32,123 nucleotides of DNA from an uncultured Clostridia bacterium (GTDB lineage Bacteria > Bacillota > Clostridia > Oscillospirales > Oscillospiraceae), in contig CAMAZB010000006.1 of the NCBI GenBank assembly GCA_945862785.1, positions 1 through 32,123 of the forward strand. Direction: 5' to 3'. The translations under genes and the position numbers were made by a program. Below, piece by piece: positions 19,261-27,960 of this stretch. Position 1 is the stretch's first letter. Each line of letters opens with the position of its first letter. The notes under the pieces are model-generated. The model was given only the letters and a program-made list of their open reading frames with translations, had not been told where the DNA came from and made no database searches.

Positions 19261-19396
19261 ATTATCACCTCGCTTCTACGTTAACGCAAATCCTTATGAG
19301 TTGTAAAATTTACTACCAAACGCTAGTAAAATTGTTTTTCCTGACAATGATTTTATTGAAAGCGTCGTAAAAATGCTATATTAGATATTTTTAATA

Positions 19397-19437
19397 GAAA
19401 AAGGACCCTGGAGGAACATCCTTCAGGGTCCTTTTTT
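19397..19437 (-). terminator. Terminator after the PFL/DUF711 gene
   Basis: AAAAGGACCCTGGAGGA-acat-TCCTTCAGGGTCCTTTTTT; T tracts on both strands. Confidence 0.85.
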
Positions 19438-19473
19438 CTATGGGTACATAGGTGTGGATATCCACATCCACCC

Positions 19474-20832
19474 TCAGTTCTTCAGACTGTGCATAGGGGC
19501 CGGAATCCGCCCGCCTCTTGCGATGAAGTCCGCGCTGGACTCCGGGTGCACCGGCATCACCGGGGCGCTGCCAAGCAGACCGCCCATCTCGATGGTGTCC
19601 CCCACCTTCTTGCCGGGGGCGGGCAGCAGGCGGACGGCGGTGGTCTTGCAGTTCACCATGCCGATGGCCGCCTCGTCAGCGATGATGGCGGAGATAGTCT
19701 CCGCCGGGGTGTCGCCGGGGACGGCGATCATGTCCAGGCCCACGGAGCACACACAGGTCATGGCCTCCAGCTTGTCCAGGCACAACGTGCCCTGGCGGGC
19801 GGCGGCGATCATGCCCTCGTCCTCACTGACGGGGATAAAGGCGCCGGACAGGCCGCCCACACTGGAGGACGCCATGACGCCGCCCTTCTTCACGGCGTCG
19901 TTCAGCAGGGCCAGAGCCGCCGTGGTGCCGTGGGTGCCGCAGGTCTCCAGGCCCATTTCCTCCAGGATGCGGGCCACGGAGTCGCCAATGGCGGGGGTGG
20001 GAGCCAGGGACAGGTCCACGATGCCGAAAGGGGTGTCCAGCCGGCGGCTGGCCTCCTGGGCCACCAGCTGGCCCATACGGGTGACCCGGAAAGCGGTCTT
20101 TTTCACTGTCTCCGCCACCACGTCGAAGGGCTGGCCCTTGACGGCCTGCAAGGCGTGGTGGACCACGCCGGGGCCGGAAACGCCTACGTTGATGACCTTC
20201 TCCGCCTCGCCCACGCCGTGGAAGGCGCCGGCCATGAAGGGGTTGTCCTCCACGGCATTGCAGAACACCACCAGCTTGGCGCATCCCAGGCCGTCCTGAG
20301 CCTCTGTGGCCTTGGCGGTGTCCTTGATGATGCGGCCCATGAGGGCCACCGCGTCCATGTTGATGCCCGCCTTGGTGGAGCCGACATTGATGGAGGAACA
20401 CACCAGTTCCGTCCGGGCCAAGGCCTCGGGGATGGAGCGGATCAGCTTTTCATCGGCATTCGTCATGCCCTTCTGTACCAGAGCGGAGTAGCCGCCGATG
20501 AAGTTGACGCCGCAGGTGTGGGCCGCCCGGTCCAGGGCCAGGGCAAAGGGCACATAGTCCTCCGTCTCGCTGGCGCCGGCCACCAGAGCCATGGGGGTGA
20601 CGGAAATGCGCTTATTGACGATGGGGATGCCGAACTCCCGCTCGATGTCCTCGCCGGTCTTGACCAGCTTTTCGGCGTAGCGGGTGATCTTTTCATAAAT
20701 CTTTTCGCAGGCCCGCTTGGGGTCCGGGTCGCAGCAGCTCAGGAGAGAGATGCCCATGGTGATGGTGCGGATGTCCAGATGCTGCTGGTCGATCATCTCG
20801 ATGGTGGAGAGGATGTCCTTTTGATTGAGCAT
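19474..20832 (-). CDS. PFL family protein (DUF711 / UPF0210)
   Basis: [46 protein letters not shown] 6 nt upstream of the ATG at 20832. Confidence 0.92.
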   Translation of the reverse strand: MLNQKDILSTIEMIDQQHLDIRTITMGISLLSCCDPDPKRACEKIYEKITRYAEKLVKTGEDIEREFGIPIVNKRISVTPMALVAGASETEDYVPFALALDRAAHTCGVNFIGGYSALVQKGMTNADEKLIRSIPEALARTELVCSSINVGSTKAGINMDAVALMGRIIKDTAKATEAQDGLGCAKLVVFCNAVEDNPFMAGAFHGVGEAEKVINVGVSGPGVVHHALQAVKGQPFDVVAETVKKTAFRVTRMGQLVAQEASRRLDTPFGIVDLSLAPTPAIGDSVARILEEMGLETCGTHGTTAALALLNDAVKKGGVMASSSVGGLSGAFIPVSEDEGMIAAARQGTLCLDKLEAMTCVCSVGLDMIAVPGDTPAETISAIIADEAAIGMVNCKTTAVRLLPAPGKKVGDTIEMGGLLGSAPVMPVHPESSADFIARGGRIPAPMHSLKN

Positions 20833-20849
20833 AAACTTGCCTCCATAGT

Positions 20850-21102
20850 TCATCCGCCAAAGGCGGATGAATCTTTCTAATCATTTTCGCCGCGGCATGT
20901 ACGTGGTGAAAATTCCCCGGCCTATGCGCCCTTGGGGCGCACTCACCAGTCCACAGACTGGTGAGGGGGAGGTCGAGGGGAAAGCAGCGAAGCGCCGCCA
21001 GCGGCGGACGAAGCGAGCCGCTTTCGAGACAGCGGCACGATTGGCGGGCACAACGTGCCCGCCAATCGTTATGCCGCAACGGTGTACGCCTGCTCCCCTC
21101 GA
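20850..21102. repeat. Highly palindromic intergenic region between the ACT-domain and PFL genes
   Basis: TTCATCCGCC-aaa-GGCGGATGAA; GCGCCC-ttg-GGGCGC (20926-20940); CTCACCAGTC-caca-GACTGGTGAG (20942-20965); GCCGCT...AGCGGC; GATTGGCGGGCAC-aac-GTGCCCGCCAATC; terminal inverted TCGAGGGG (20973-20980)/CCCCTCGA (21095-21102). Confidence 0.7.
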
Positions 21103-21105
21103 AAA

Positions 21106-21375
21106 TCAGATGCGGTGCATGGCGTCGAAGATTTCTTCTCTCTGGATGCGGATGGAGATTTCCATCTTGCGGCCCAGCTCCTCCAGCAGGTCCCGCAGGT
21201 CCCCTACGGGGACCTTAGCCTTCTCCACATCCACGGCCATGACCATGGTGAAGGAACCCTGCAGGATGGTCTGAGAGATATCCAGGATATTGACGTTGTT
21301 TTCGGCCAGCAGGGCGCAGACGGCGGCGATGATGCCTACCTTGTCCTTGCCGACAACGGTGACGATGGCGTTCAT
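21106..21375 (-). CDS. ACT domain-containing protein (UPF0237)
   Basis: MNAIVTVVGKDKVGIIAAVCALLAENNVNILDISQTILQGSFTMVMAVD, 89 aa. Confidence 0.92.
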   Translation of the reverse strand: MNAIVTVVGKDKVGIIAAVCALLAENNVNILDISQTILQGSFTMVMAVDVEKAKVPVGDLRDLLEELGRKMEISIRIQREEIFDAMHRI

Positions 21376-21477
21376 ATATTTTCCTCCTGACGAGACGGTG
21401 TCTCTGTTGAATGGTTTATTCAGTAGACATTATTCTAACATATCAGACGCAAAAAAGTAAACTCGAAGGATGCACAA

Positions 21478-21505
21478 AGGGGCGTACATTTCGGTACGCC
21501 CCTCT
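21478..21505. repeat. 28-nt hairpin, copy 1
   Basis: AGGGGCGTAC-ATTTCG-GTACGCCCCT+CT, identical to 21668-21695. Confidence 0.9.
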
Positions 21506-21663
21506 CAGCTTGTCGAAAAAGTCTTTTCGACAAGCTGCTTAAGATTTCAGAACTTTCAAAAAGTTCTGAAATCTATTGATTGGAATGGCGCAGGGCACCC
21601 TTCCTGGGTTCCCCGCGCACACCCTTCCTTCCCGTTTTCCTACGTTTCCGGGTTTATCGACAG
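21505..21663. repeat. Dispersed intergenic repeat, copy A
   Basis: Aligns end to end with 29045-29198. Contains perfect stem CAGCTTGTCGAAAA-agtc-TTTTCGACAAGCTG and GATTTCAGAACTT-tcaaa-AAGTTCTGAAATC. Confidence 0.85.
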
Positions 21664-21667
21664 CCTG

Positions 21668-21695
21668 AGGGGCGTACATTTCGGTACGCCCCTCT
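21668..21695. repeat. 28-nt hairpin, copy 2 (just 3' of lysC)
   Basis: AGGGGCGTACATTTCGGTACGCCCCTCT, exact copy of 21478-21505. Confidence 0.9.
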
Positions 21696-21704
21696 GTCAT
21701 AGTC

Positions 21705-22916
21705 TCAGATCTCGTCGAAAAATTTGGCATGGATAGCCTTGACGGCGCGGTTCACGTCGGCCTCGTCCAGCAGGACGGAAACACGGATCTCAGATGTGTT
21801 GATCATCTGGATGTTGATACCGGACTCATACAGGGCCTCGAACATCTTGGCGGCCACGCCGCAGTTGCTCATCAGGCCCACGCCCACGATGGAGACCTTG
21901 CCGATGTGCTCATCGGCCTCAATGTGGTCGAACTTCAAAGCCTCCTTGTGCTCGTTGAGGATATCCTCCGCCTCTGTCAGGTCCTTCTTGTGGACAGTGA
22001 AGGTGATGTCCTTGGTAGCCTCACGGCCGATGGACTGCAGGATGACGTCCACGTTGATGTTGTGCTTGCTCAGCAGGTCAAAGACCTGGAAGGCAACGCC
22101 GGGATTATGCTGCAATCCGATCAGGGCGACGCGGGCGATGCTGGTGTCCTTTGCGACGCCGGCGATGTTGGTTTTTTCCACTTTGGTGACCTCCTTAACT
22201 TTCGTGCCGGGCTTGCGCTCCAAGCTGGACACGACTTCCAAATTCACTCTGAACTTCTTTGCCAGCTCCACGCTGCGGTTGTGGAGCACCTGGGCGCCCT
22301 GAGATGCCAGCTCCAGCATCTCGTCGTAGGTGATTTCTTCCAGCTTCCGGGCAGTGGGGACAATGCGGGGATCGGTGGTGTACACGCCATCCACATCGGT
22401 GTAAATCTGGCACAGGTCCGCCCGGAAGGCGGCGGCCAAGGCAACGGCGCTGGTATCGGAGCCGCCGCGGCCCAGGGTGGTCACGTCGCCGTTGCGGTCC
22501 ACGCCCTGAAAGCCGGTGACGATGACGATGCGGTGCTGGTCCAGCTCGGACTGGATGCGCTCGGAATTGATTTTCTTAATGCGGGCGTCGGAGTGGACGC
22601 TGGTGGACTGGATACCCACCTGCCAGGCCGCCAGGGACACGCAGGGCAGGCCCATGGACTCCAGCGCCATAGCGCACAGGGCCACGGAGATCTGCTCGCC
22701 GGTGGACAGCAGCATATCCATCTCCCGCTTGGAGGCGCGGGGATTGATCTCCTTCGCCTTGGCGATGAGGTCGTCCGTGGTGTCGCCCTGGGCGGACAGC
22801 ACCACGATCACGTCATTGCCGGCTAAGTAAGTCTCCGAGATGATACCGGCGACATTTCGGATGCGCTGGGCGTCCTTCACGGAGGTGCCGCCGAATTTCT
22901 GTACGATCAAACTCAT
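21705..22916 (-). CDS. lysC: Aspartate kinase
   Basis: MSLIVQKFGGTSVKDAQRIRNVA, TLGRGGSDTSAVALAAA, C-terminal tandem ACT region. Confidence 0.95.
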   Translation of the reverse strand: MSLIVQKFGGTSVKDAQRIRNVAGIISETYLAGNDVIVVLSAQGDTTDDLIAKAKEINPRASKREMDMLLSTGEQISVALCAMALESMGLPCVSLAAWQVGIQSTSVHSDARIKKINSERIQSELDQHRIVIVTGFQGVDRNGDVTTLGRGGSDTSAVALAAAFRADLCQIYTDVDGVYTTDPRIVPTARKLEEITYDEMLELASQGAQVLHNRSVELAKKFRVNLEVVSSLERKPGTKVKEVTKVEKTNIAGVAKDTSIARVALIGLQHNPGVAFQVFDLLSKHNINVDVILQSIGREATKDITFTVHKKDLTEAEDILNEHKEALKFDHIEADEHIGKVSIVGVGLMSNCGVAAKMFEALYESGINIQMINTSEIRVSVLLDEADVNRAVKAIHAKFFDEI

Positions 22917-22991
22917 TTCGTTTCCTTCTTTGCTTCAGATTGGGATAGAGCCTTCCGCCCCATTATACGCGGAGGGCGGTCTCTTTGGCAG

Positions 22992-24185
22992 TCATGCCAG
23001 CACCCGCATACAGGCCAGCACGTTCAGGCACTTGGACTGCTGCTGGGCATCCTGGCCGCTGATACGGTCAGTGAGGAAAGCAGTCTCGCCGTCCTCGCTG
23101 AGGACCTCCACCTGGCCGAAGGCCAGAGCCGCGTCGGTAAGGCTGCCCTCGATACGGAAGTAATACCGGGTGTGGAGCTCCATGGGGTCCTCAAAGCCGT
23201 TGGTATCGGCAGACCAGCCGATCTCCTCCCGCTTGGGACTGGCCTGGAGGCACTCCATCACATCCGCCACGCAGGCGGAGGCGGTGGGCATTTCGCCCGC
23301 ACCCTTGCCGTAGAACATGACCTCGCCGGTGGCATTGCCCCGGACCACCACGGCGTTGAACACGTCCTCCACGTTGGAGATGGGATTCTCCTCCGGGATG
23401 AGGTGGGGGGCGACGTAAGCGGTGCGGCCGCCGCCGGGCAGCCGGACGGCACGGCCCAGCAGCTTGATGCGGTAGCCTGCCCGCTGGGCAATCTTCACAT
23501 CGCGGAGGGACAGCTTGGTGATGCCCTCCATGGGTACGGAGGCAGGGTCCACCTGATGGCCGAAGGCCAGGTCTGCCAGAATGCAGATCTTGCGTCCGGC
23601 GTCGATGCCCTCCACATCGGCGGTGGGATCCGCCTCGGCGTAGCCCTTGGCCTGGGCCTCCCGCAGGGCGTCGGAAAAGAAGGCGCCGGTACGGACCATG
23701 CGGGTCAGGATATAATTGGTAGTACCGTTCAGAATGCCGTACACCTCGTCGATACGGTTGGCGGCCATACACTGGGTCAAGGGGTGCAGGATGGGGATGC
23801 CGCCGCCCACGCTGGCCTCAAACAGGTAGTTGACGTTTTTCTTCTTCGCCAGTGCCAGCAGCTCACAGCCATGCTCCGCCACCAGCTGCTTGTTGGCGGT
23901 GACGACGTGCTTGCCCGCCATCAGCGCCCGCTTCGTGTATTCGTAGGCCGCCTCCACGCCGCCGATGGTCTCCACCACCACGCGGATGTCGTCGTCCTCT
24001 TCGATCTTCTTGAAATCGTCGGTCATCAGCTGGCGGTACGGGCCGTCCTTGAAGTGCCGGACCAGAATGGTCTTGACCTGCAGGGGTTCCCCCAGCTTGT
24101 GTTCGATCTGCTTGGCGTTTTCCGCCACGACCTTGGCAACGCCGGTGCCGACAGTACCCAGGCCCATGATCGCAATTTGTATCAT
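22992..24185 (-). CDS. hom: Homoserine dehydrogenase
   Basis: IQIAIMGLGTVGTGVAKVV, GILNGTTNYILTRM, AQAKGYAEADPTADVEGIDAGRK. Confidence 0.95.
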   Translation of the reverse strand: MIQIAIMGLGTVGTGVAKVVAENAKQIEHKLGEPLQVKTILVRHFKDGPYRQLMTDDFKKIEEDDDIRVVVETIGGVEAAYEYTKRALMAGKHVVTANKQLVAEHGCELLALAKKKNVNYLFEASVGGGIPILHPLTQCMAANRIDEVYGILNGTTNYILTRMVRTGAFFSDALREAQAKGYAEADPTADVEGIDAGRKICILADLAFGHQVDPASVPMEGITKLSLRDVKIAQRAGYRIKLLGRAVRLPGGGRTAYVAPHLIPEENPISNVEDVFNAVVVRGNATGEVMFYGKGAGEMPTASACVADVMECLQASPKREEIGWSADTNGFEDPMELHTRYYFRIEGSLTDAALAFGQVEVLSEDGETAFLTDRISGQDAQQQSKCLNVLACMRVLA

Positions 24186-24204
24186 CCGCTCTCTCCCTTT
24201 CCGC

Positions 24205-24645
24205 TCAGCCCGCCAGAATTTCGAACTTCACCACACCGTCCAGCCCGGACACATCAGCGATCAACTGCTCCAGGGATTCCGCCATCTCGCTGGTCTCGGC
24301 GGAAATGGTGACAGCGGCGCAGCCGTTGGTGGGGATGCTCTGATTGATGGTCAGGATGTTGGCGCCGGAGGTGGCAAACACCGACAGCACCCGGCTCAGC
24401 ACACCGGAAATGTCCTTCAGCATGGCGTAGAACGTGATGATGTGTTCAGACTTCATGTCGTTGAAGGGCTGCACAGAGTCCTTGTACTTGTAAAAAGCAC
24501 TGCGGCTGATTCCCGCCAGCTTCGTGGCCGCGCCCACAGTCTCCACTTCGCCGGTCTGCATCATGCGCTTGGCCTCCGCCACCTTGATGAAAATGTCGGG
24601 CAGGGCGTCCGCCGCTACGATGTAATACTTGATCGTTTTTGCCAT
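24205..24645 (-). CDS. ACT domain-containing protein (UPF0735-type) with N-terminal HTH-like segment
   Basis: VGAATKLAGISRSAFYKYKDSVQPF followed by ACT fold IITFYAMLKDISGVLSRVLSVFATSGANILTINQSIP. Confidence 0.88.
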   Translation of the reverse strand: MAKTIKYYIVAADALPDIFIKVAEAKRMMQTGEVETVGAATKLAGISRSAFYKYKDSVQPFNDMKSEHIITFYAMLKDISGVLSRVLSVFATSGANILTINQSIPTNGCAAVTISAETSEMAESLEQLIADVSGLDGVVKFEILAG

Positions 24646-24686
24646 ATCGTCCGCCTCCTACGGTCAAATGTCTTTTCGTGTTGACC

Positions 24687-24715
24687 ATACTACCATATTT
24701 TTTACCCCCACACAA
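24687..24715 (-). promoter_or_regulatory. Possible promoter of the ACT-hom-lysC operon
   Basis: Minus-strand TTGTGT-N17-TAGTAT; weak matches to consensus. Confidence 0.3.
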
Positions 24716-24801
24716 CTAAAAATCCCAAATTTCTTTTGGCGGAAACGGTAAAATCTTTTGAACAAATGTCCGCCGGACGTAGGCAATTTGACAAAATGCG
24801 T

Positions 24802-24832
24802 AAAAAAGGACGCCGCCAAACGGCAGCGTCCC
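24802..24832 (-). terminator. Terminator after the M18 aminopeptidase
   Basis: Minus-strand GGACGCTGCC-gttt-GGCGGCGTCCTTTTTTA. Confidence 0.8.
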
Positions 24833-24844
24833 CTGCTGATTTGT

Positions 24845-26248
24845 TCAGTTCTTCGCCTGATAGACAGCCTTCATGCCCTTGTAGGTCTCCCAGCAGTCCA
24901 GCTTGGCTACCACCTCAAAGGGTGCGTGCATACTGAGCACCGGCACGCCGGCGTCCAGGGTCGTGATGTTGCGGTTTGCCATATACATAGCCACGGTGCC
25001 GCCGCCGCCGGCGTCCACCTTGCCCAGCTCCGCGATCTGCCAGATGACGCCCGCGTCATCGAACAGACGGCGGACGTAGGCCACCGTCTCGGCGTCGGCG
25101 TCGCTGGCGCCGGACTTGCCCCGGGCGCCGGTGTACTTGCACAGGCCGATGCCGTAGTTGACAAAGGCGGAATTGCGCTTTTCGTACACATCCGCGTAAT
25201 CAGGGTCATAGGCCGCCGTCACGTCGGCGCTGAGGCAGAAGGACTTTTCAAAGCACACCCGGACGGGCACATCCTGGGCGGCACACAGGTCCTCCATGAA
25301 GGTATCAAAGGCGGCGGACTGCATGCCCGTCACGCCGTCGGAGCCAATCTCCTCCTTGTCCGCCAGCACGCAGACGGCGGTCTTTTCCGGCGTCTCCTCC
25401 AGGTCCAGCAGGGCCTTGAGGGCGGCGTAGCCGCAGACCCGGTCATCGTGGCCGTAGGCGCCGATGAGGGAGCGGTCCAGGCCGATGTCGCAGGCGTTCG
25501 CGGCGGGAACAGCCTCCAGCTCCGCGGAGGTAAAATCATCCTCCGTAATGCCGTATTTTTCGTTCAGCAGCTTCATCACCGCCAGCTTCACCCGGCCGGT
25601 GTCGTCCTCGTCGCCGATGGGACGGCTGCCCAGCAACAGGTTCAGCGTCTCGCCGGGAATGGCTGTTGCCAGGGGCTTCTTGGCCTGCTCCTGGCCCAGG
25701 TGGGGCAGCAGGTCGGTGATGACCAGCTTGGGGTCGCCGCTATCGGCGCCGATGTTCACCTCCACCCGGCTGCCGTCCTTCAGCGCGATGACGCCCCGCA
25801 GCTCCAGGGGAATGGTGACCCACTGGTACTTGCGAATACCGCCATAATAGTGGGTCTTGAAGAAAGCCAGCTCGCTGTCCTCATACAGGGGATTGGGCTT
25901 CAGATCCAACCGGGGAGAATCGATATGGGCGGCGGCGATCTGGGCGCCGTCCGCCAGGGACTTCTTTCCGATATAGGCCAGCATAACGGCCTTGCCCCGA
26001 TTGCAGAGGTACACCTTGTCGCCGGGCTTCACGTCCATGCCCCGGGTGAAGGGCTTATAGCCCTTTTTTTCCGCCAGGCGGAGGACTTCAGCGGCACAGA
26101 GCCGCTCGGTCTTTCCCTTGTCCAGAAACGCCTTGTAGCCGTCGCAATAGGCGTCCATTGCCACCTGCTCCGCGCTGTCAAAGCGGTCATAGCCGTTCTT
26201 TCTGCCGGAGAACAGCTTTTCCTTCAGTTCCTTGATTTCGTCAGACAT
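24845..26248 (-). CDS. M18 family aminopeptidase
   Basis: AAHIDSPRLDLKPNPLYE, THYYGGIRKYQWV, DKEEIGSDGVTGMQS, PVLSMHAPFEVVAKLD. Confidence 0.93.
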   Translation of the reverse strand: MSDEIKELKEKLFSGRKNGYDRFDSAEQVAMDAYCDGYKAFLDKGKTERLCAAEVLRLAEKKGYKPFTRGMDVKPGDKVYLCNRGKAVMLAYIGKKSLADGAQIAAAHIDSPRLDLKPNPLYEDSELAFFKTHYYGGIRKYQWVTIPLELRGVIALKDGSRVEVNIGADSGDPKLVITDLLPHLGQEQAKKPLATAIPGETLNLLLGSRPIGDEDDTGRVKLAVMKLLNEKYGITEDDFTSAELEAVPAANACDIGLDRSLIGAYGHDDRVCGYAALKALLDLEETPEKTAVCVLADKEEIGSDGVTGMQSAAFDTFMEDLCAAQDVPVRVCFEKSFCLSADVTAAYDPDYADVYEKRNSAFVNYGIGLCKYTGARGKSGASDADAETVAYVRRLFDDAGVIWQIAELGKVDAGGGGTVAMYMANRNITTLDAGVPVLSMHAPFEVVAKLDCWETYKGMKAVYQAKN

Positions 26249-26266
26249 TGGTAACCCTCCCAGGTA

Positions 26267-27940
26267 TTATTTGTTTCCGTGGCGCTTTTCTTCCCGCAGG
26301 GATTCCACCAGCCGCTCAAAGAATAGCCTTGCCTCCCGCTGGAACGTCTCCGCCGTCTCCGCGCCGTTGTTCAGTTCCAGGTCACACTTGCTCCGGTAGA
26401 ACTCGTCGGGCTTCTGGGCGGAGATACGCAGCCGGGCGTACTGCTCGGAGATGTTGTCCCGGGCCATGATGCGCCGCACCCGCAGCTCCGTGGGGGCGGT
26501 CACCGCGATGGTGCGGTCACACAAACGGTCCAGGCCGCTTTCGATGAGGTTGATGGCGTCGATGGCGTAAAGGCCGTCCGGCGCGCTGTCCAGCCGCCGC
26601 TCCAACTCGGGAATGAGGAAGCGGAACACGATGGCGTTCAGCTTGTCCAGCCGTTCCTTCTTGGCAAAGACCTCCTGACCCAGCTTCTGCCGGTTCAGCT
26701 TCCCATCGGCGCCGAACACGCCGGGGAAGGCGGCGTTGATGGTATTCCGCAGCTCCTGGTCGTTGTCCAGCATCTCATGGTACACCGCGTCGCAGTCGAT
26801 GATCTCGCCGCCCAGCTCCCGAATGGCGTTCAGCGCGCTGGTCTTTCCCGCGCCGGTGCCGCCGGTGAGGCCCAGGACGATGCGCTGGCTGTCGGACTCC
26901 ACGACATGGAAGCCCGCGGCCTTTTTCAGCCGGTTGCCCACAGCCAGTCCCAGTCCCCGGCTGTCGGGGCACTGGGCCAGGATCTCCGTCACATCGCTGT
27001 TATCAAAGGTCCGCAGGGCGTCGAACACCCGCTGGGCCTGGGCCAGCTTATCGTTGCTGGGGCCCAGCGTGTGGACCTCCTGCGTGGGAAACAGATGGGC
27101 GAACTCGTCAAAGCAGATGATGCCGGTGGTAGGGCCCGCCCGCCGGGAAATCTCCCGGGCAGAGGCCTCCGGGGCGCCGGTGAACACCGTTACCGGCGCC
27201 TTGGGCGCGTAGTGGCGGTACTTCATGCCGGGGGCCTTGGGCTGCTCACCCGCCTGCAGGGGGCTGACCACCGCCTTGTCCACGGCGATGGGGCCAATCA
27301 GCTGCTCCAGGGCTTCCAGCGGCAGTCCGCCGGGACGCAGCAGCCGGGGCGGGTCGCAGGTCAGGTCCAGAATGGTAGACTCCACGCCCACGGTACAAGG
27401 GCCGCCGTCCACCACGCCCTCGATCTTGCCGTCCATATCCTCCAGCACGTCCTGGGCGGTGGTGCAGCTGGGCCGGCCGGAGGTGTTGGCGCTGGGCGCC
27501 GCCACGGGGATACCCGCCTCCCGGATGATGGCCAGGGTGACGGGGTGGTTGGGACAGCGCATGGCCACCGTGTCCAGTCCCGCCGTGATAACGGAGGGCA
27601 CCACATCCGTCCGGCACTTTAAAATCATCGTCAGGGGGCCGGGCCAGAATTTCCGGGCCAGCACATAGGCAAGGGGCGGGATGTCCTTGCAATACCGGGG
27701 CAGCCACTGCTGACCGGGGATGGTCAGGATCAGCGGGTTGTCCTGAGGCCGGCCCTTGGCCTCGAAAATACGCTTGACGGCCTTTTCGTCCAGGCCGTTG
27801 GCGGCCAGACCGTACACCGTCTCCGTGGGGATGCCCACCAATCCCCCCTCCCGCAGGATCTTGGCGGCAGCGGAAATCTTATCTTCAATTTCCTTCTGCT
27901 GGCCCTTGGTGTCCCGCAGGTCATAATAAATCGTCTGCAT
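26267..27940 (-). CDS. Fusion protein: L-threonylcarbamoyladenylate synthase (TsaC/Sua5, about residues 1-345) plus dephospho-CoA kinase (CoaE, about residues 352-557)
   Basis: IPTETVYGLAANGLD, AKGRPQDNPLI, APSANTSGRPS, APGMKYRHYAP (Sua5), then uninterrupted RIVLGLTGGTGAGKTSALNAIRELGGEIIDCDAVYHEML (CoaE). CoaE part is about nt 26267-26887. Confidence 0.92.
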   Translation of the reverse strand: MQTIYYDLRDTKGQQKEIEDKISAAAKILREGGLVGIPTETVYGLAANGLDEKAVKRIFEAKGRPQDNPLILTIPGQQWLPRYCKDIPPLAYVLARKFWPGPLTMILKCRTDVVPSVITAGLDTVAMRCPNHPVTLAIIREAGIPVAAPSANTSGRPSCTTAQDVLEDMDGKIEGVVDGGPCTVGVESTILDLTCDPPRLLRPGGLPLEALEQLIGPIAVDKAVVSPLQAGEQPKAPGMKYRHYAPKAPVTVFTGAPEASAREISRRAGPTTGIICFDEFAHLFPTQEVHTLGPSNDKLAQAQRVFDALRTFDNSDVTEILAQCPDSRGLGLAVGNRLKKAAGFHVVESDSQRIVLGLTGGTGAGKTSALNAIRELGGEIIDCDAVYHEMLDNDQELRNTINAAFPGVFGADGKLNRQKLGQEVFAKKERLDKLNAIVFRFLIPELERRLDSAPDGLYAIDAINLIESGLDRLCDRTIAVTAPTELRVRRIMARDNISEQYARLRISAQKPDEFYRSKCDLELNNGAETAETFQREARLFFERLVESLREEKRHGNK

Positions 27941-27960
27941 ATCCTTCGCCTCTATCTTTA

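Noticed and set aside
19350-19437. Short plus-strand sRNA with promoter TTGAAA...TATATT and terminator
   Set aside because: Spacing is poor and the transcript would be tiny; the hairpin is well explained as the PFL gene terminator on the minus strand.
19474-20853. Pyruvate formate-lyase, from the name PFL
   Set aside because: No glycyl-radical motif; sequence matches DUF711/UPF0210-type proteins, not pyruvate formate-lyase.
19489-20880. 463-aa plus-strand ORF
   Set aside because: Antisense to the PFL/DUF711 gene.
21478-21695. Possible CRISPR from two identical 28-nt repeats
   Set aside because: Only two units, 162-bp spacer, hairpin-type repeat and no cas genes.
24758-26254. 498-aa plus-strand ORF
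   Set aside because: Antisense to the M18 aminopeptidase; no RBS or motif support.
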